NCBI GenBank assembly: GCA_946403625.1
Contig: CAMJAP010000004.1
Span: 1-64,000, forward strand
Source of the DNA: an uncultured Lachnospiraceae bacterium
GTDB lineage: Bacteria > Bacillota > Clostridia > Lachnospirales > Lachnospiraceae
Length of the DNA stretch: 64,000 nt
Reading direction: 5' to 3'
Shown piece after piece: positions 61,976 through 64,000 of this stretch (position 1 is the stretch's first letter; each line of letters begins with the position of its first letter). The notes under the pieces are model-generated. The model was not told the DNA's origin and did not search any database. It saw only the letters and a program-made list of their open reading frames with translations. A program made the translations under genes and the position numbers.

Positions 61976-63364
61976 TCACAGGGTATCGATATCCACCAGT
62001 TCCAGATAATCCATATTGCGGGCAGCGGCTTTTAATTCTTCCGAAAAATGTCCCGCCGTAAACAGATATACATGATCCGGAGAAAGTTTCGCATCTTCCA
62101 CGACTTTCAGATCCTTTTCCAGATCTGCCAACCCGATCTCTTCATGTTCCCAATCGCAGAAGGACAGTATGTTGTTTTCGTCCGCATCCTGCATGATCAG
62201 ATCAATGGTACCGTTCTTTCCCTGCCATTCTCCGGACTGGGTCGCACGGATCGGCAACATATTCCGCTGGTTCATCAGCTCCAGATACTCTCCGCAGACT
62301 TTGCGGAAATTGGACTGATGAAATGTCTTCATGGAACCTGCGATCACCTGTTCAAAATATTCCTCCGGAGTCATCCGCTCCAGCCAGCTCATACGGCCGA
62401 ATACAAAACGGTAATAAAACTCCAGATAACGCAGGGTGATGCGATACACACCCTTCTTTGCATTTATGGTAGATGCATTTTCGTACGGGAAAACTTTTTC
62501 CACCAGTTCGCGTTCCATCAGGTTCTTTAAATACACACTGATCTTGGCACGCGAAAACCCGGTACGAATATGCAGATCATTCAGTTTGTTATATCCCTGC
62601 GCAAGACAATGCAGGATGGCACTGTATACATTCAGTTCCCGCAGATCTCTTGCCACGATGAGCTCGCCTTCTTCCCGAAGCGGGGCACCGTTTTTCAGGA
62701 TCACATTTTGGATATTTTCTTTTAATCCCTTGCTTGCATAAAAGCATTCCCAATAGGCCGGAATACCGCCCAGCACACTGAAGATCTCCATGCACTGTCT
62801 GGTATTGCAGTCCTTGAAATAATTGACGCAATCCATAAAGCCCATCTCGGGCACTTTCAAAAATCCGCCGATTCCCAGAGCCAGACCACCGATCCTCGGC
62901 ACCAGATCCGTCTCCACAAAACTGTTGGACGACGAAAGCAACACGATCATGCAGGGTTTCTGTGCTGTCTTTACATACTGGGTGGCTGCTTCCATAAAGC
63001 CCTTGGAATACTTAACGATATTCTGAAACTCATCGACTACCAGCAGCAGCTTATCACCGTTCGACTGTGCTCCGATCGTCTCAAAGATCTGCGCAAATCC
63101 CGCTTGACCGTCCCGGTCATCATTTTGTATTTCCGTTCCCAGCTCGTAATTCCATAGCAACAGCTGTTCTTTTTCCGAGCATGCTCTTGCGGCGTAATAA
63201 TGAAAATTCGATCCGACAGTCAACTTTTCGGTGTTTTCTGCGAATCGAAATAACAGGCTGGTTTTGCCCACGCCCTTGTGACCATAAACCACCAAAATCT
63301 GACTGCCTTCTTTGTGAAAGCAGTCAGACAAATAATTCAGTTCTTTTTTTCTTCCGACAAACAT
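61976..63364 (-). CDS. AAA ATPase with DUF234-like C-terminal domain
   Basis: 'MFVGRKKELNYL', Walker A 'GHKGVGKTSLL', 'LLLVVDEFQNIVKYSKGF', C-terminal wHTH and nuclease-like region. Confidence 0.87.
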   Translation of the reverse strand: MFVGRKKELNYLSDCFHKEGSQILVVYGHKGVGKTSLLFRFAENTEKLTVGSNFHYYAARACSEKEQLLLWNYELGTEIQNDDRDGQAGFAQIFETIGAQSNGDKLLLVVDEFQNIVKYSKGFMEAATQYVKTAQKPCMIVLLSSSNSFVETDLVPRIGGLALGIGGFLKVPEMGFMDCVNYFKDCNTRQCMEIFSVLGGIPAYWECFYASKGLKENIQNVILKNGAPLREEGELIVARDLRELNVYSAILHCLAQGYNKLNDLHIRTGFSRAKISVYLKNLMERELVEKVFPYENASTINAKKGVYRITLRYLEFYYRFVFGRMSWLERMTPEEYFEQVIAGSMKTFHQSNFRKVCGEYLELMNQRNMLPIRATQSGEWQGKNGTIDLIMQDADENNILSFCDWEHEEIGLADLEKDLKVVEDAKLSPDHVYLFTAGHFSEELKAAARNMDYLELVDIDTL

Positions 63365-63365
63365 C

Positions 63366-64000
63366 TTACTTCTCTTTGATGTAGTCCATTGCCTTCAGAA
63401 GTTCAGCACATTCTACCGCACCACCTGCAGCACCACGCAGAGTGTTGTGGGAAAGACCTACGAACTTCCAGTCGTAAACGGTATCCTCACGCAGACGGCC
63501 TACGGATACGCCCATACCGTTCTCGTAGTTTACATCCAAAGCTACCTGCGGACGATTGTCCTCTTCCAGGTACTGGATGAACTGCTTCGGAGCGCTCGGC
63601 AACTGCAGTTTCTGCGGTTCGCCGGAGAAGTTCACCAGTTTCTCGATCAGCTGCTCTTTAGTTGCCTTCTGGCGGAACTTTACAAATACAGCTGCAGTAT
63701 GACCGTTCAGTACCGGTACACGGATGCACTGGCAAGTGATGATCGGGCTCTGTGCCGGAACGATCACGCCATTCTCGATCTTACCCCAGATACGCAGCGG
63801 CTCCTTCTCGGACTTTTCTTCCTCACCACCGATGTACGGGATGATGTTGCCAACCATTTCCGGCCAATCCTTAAAGGTCTTACCTGCACCGGAGATTGCC
63901 TGATATGTAGTAGCAACTACTTCGTACGGCTCAAATTCTTTCCAAGCAGTAAGAACCGGTGCGTAGCTCTGGATGGAGCAGTTCGGCTTTACTGCGATGA
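63366..64000 (-). CDS. asd: Aspartate-semialdehyde dehydrogenase, 5' end cut by window edge
   Basis: Frame stays open to position 64000 and includes 'IAVKPNCSIQSYAPVL' (catalytic Cys); C-terminal 'GLSHNTLRGAAGGAVECAELL'. Confidence 0.93.
   Translation of the reverse strand, partial: IAVKPNCSIQSYAPVLTAWKEFEPYEVVATTYQAISGAGKTFKDWPEMVGNIIPYIGGEEEKSEKEPLRIWGKIENGVIVPAQSPIITCQCIRVPVLNGHTAAVFVKFRQKATKEQLIEKLVNFSGEPQKLQLPSAPKQFIQYLEEDNRPQVALDVNYENGMGVSVGRLREDTVYDWKFVGLSHNTLRGAAGGAVECAELLKAMDYIKEK

Overview
64 kb chromosomal window from a Firmicutes/Clostridia genome (Lachnospiraceae-like by gene content; inference only). Nearly all genes are on the minus strand; the only convincing plus-strand gene is a small lipoprotein at 57306-57782. 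Recognisable blocks, left to right: orphan SUKH/Imm-like immunity genes; a lipoprotein; a multi-domain class III nucleotidyl cyclase and a PP2A-like phosphatase; an oligopeptide ABC operon with an inserted lipoprotein; M18 aminopeptidase, murI, pseudouridine synthase, ung, hisF-hisH; a large membrane-anchored protein with tandem FliM-like motifs next to cheV; a two-component system; nrdR; xpt plus a BMP-type nucleoside ABC transporter; ssrA (tmRNA)-smpB-rnr-secG; a single-ORF SEDS (FtsW/RodA)-transpeptidase PBP fusion with U32 peptidase and zapA; ruvAB; Gx transporter and NusG-II protein; a branched-chain amino acid locus (leuCD, ilvC, two ilvN, ilvB) that also contains a degenerate MCP-like protein and an acyltransferase; topB, a DUF234-type ATPase and the 3' part of asd. 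Strongest candidates for follow-up: the repeat scaffold next to cheV, the SEDS-bPBP fusion, the propeller/HAMP/cyclase sensor, the degenerate MCP, and the shared domain in the proteins flanking the oppF-like gene. No CRISPR array, transposase, prophage, rRNA or conventional tRNA was found. All family calls come from reading motifs; no database search was run.
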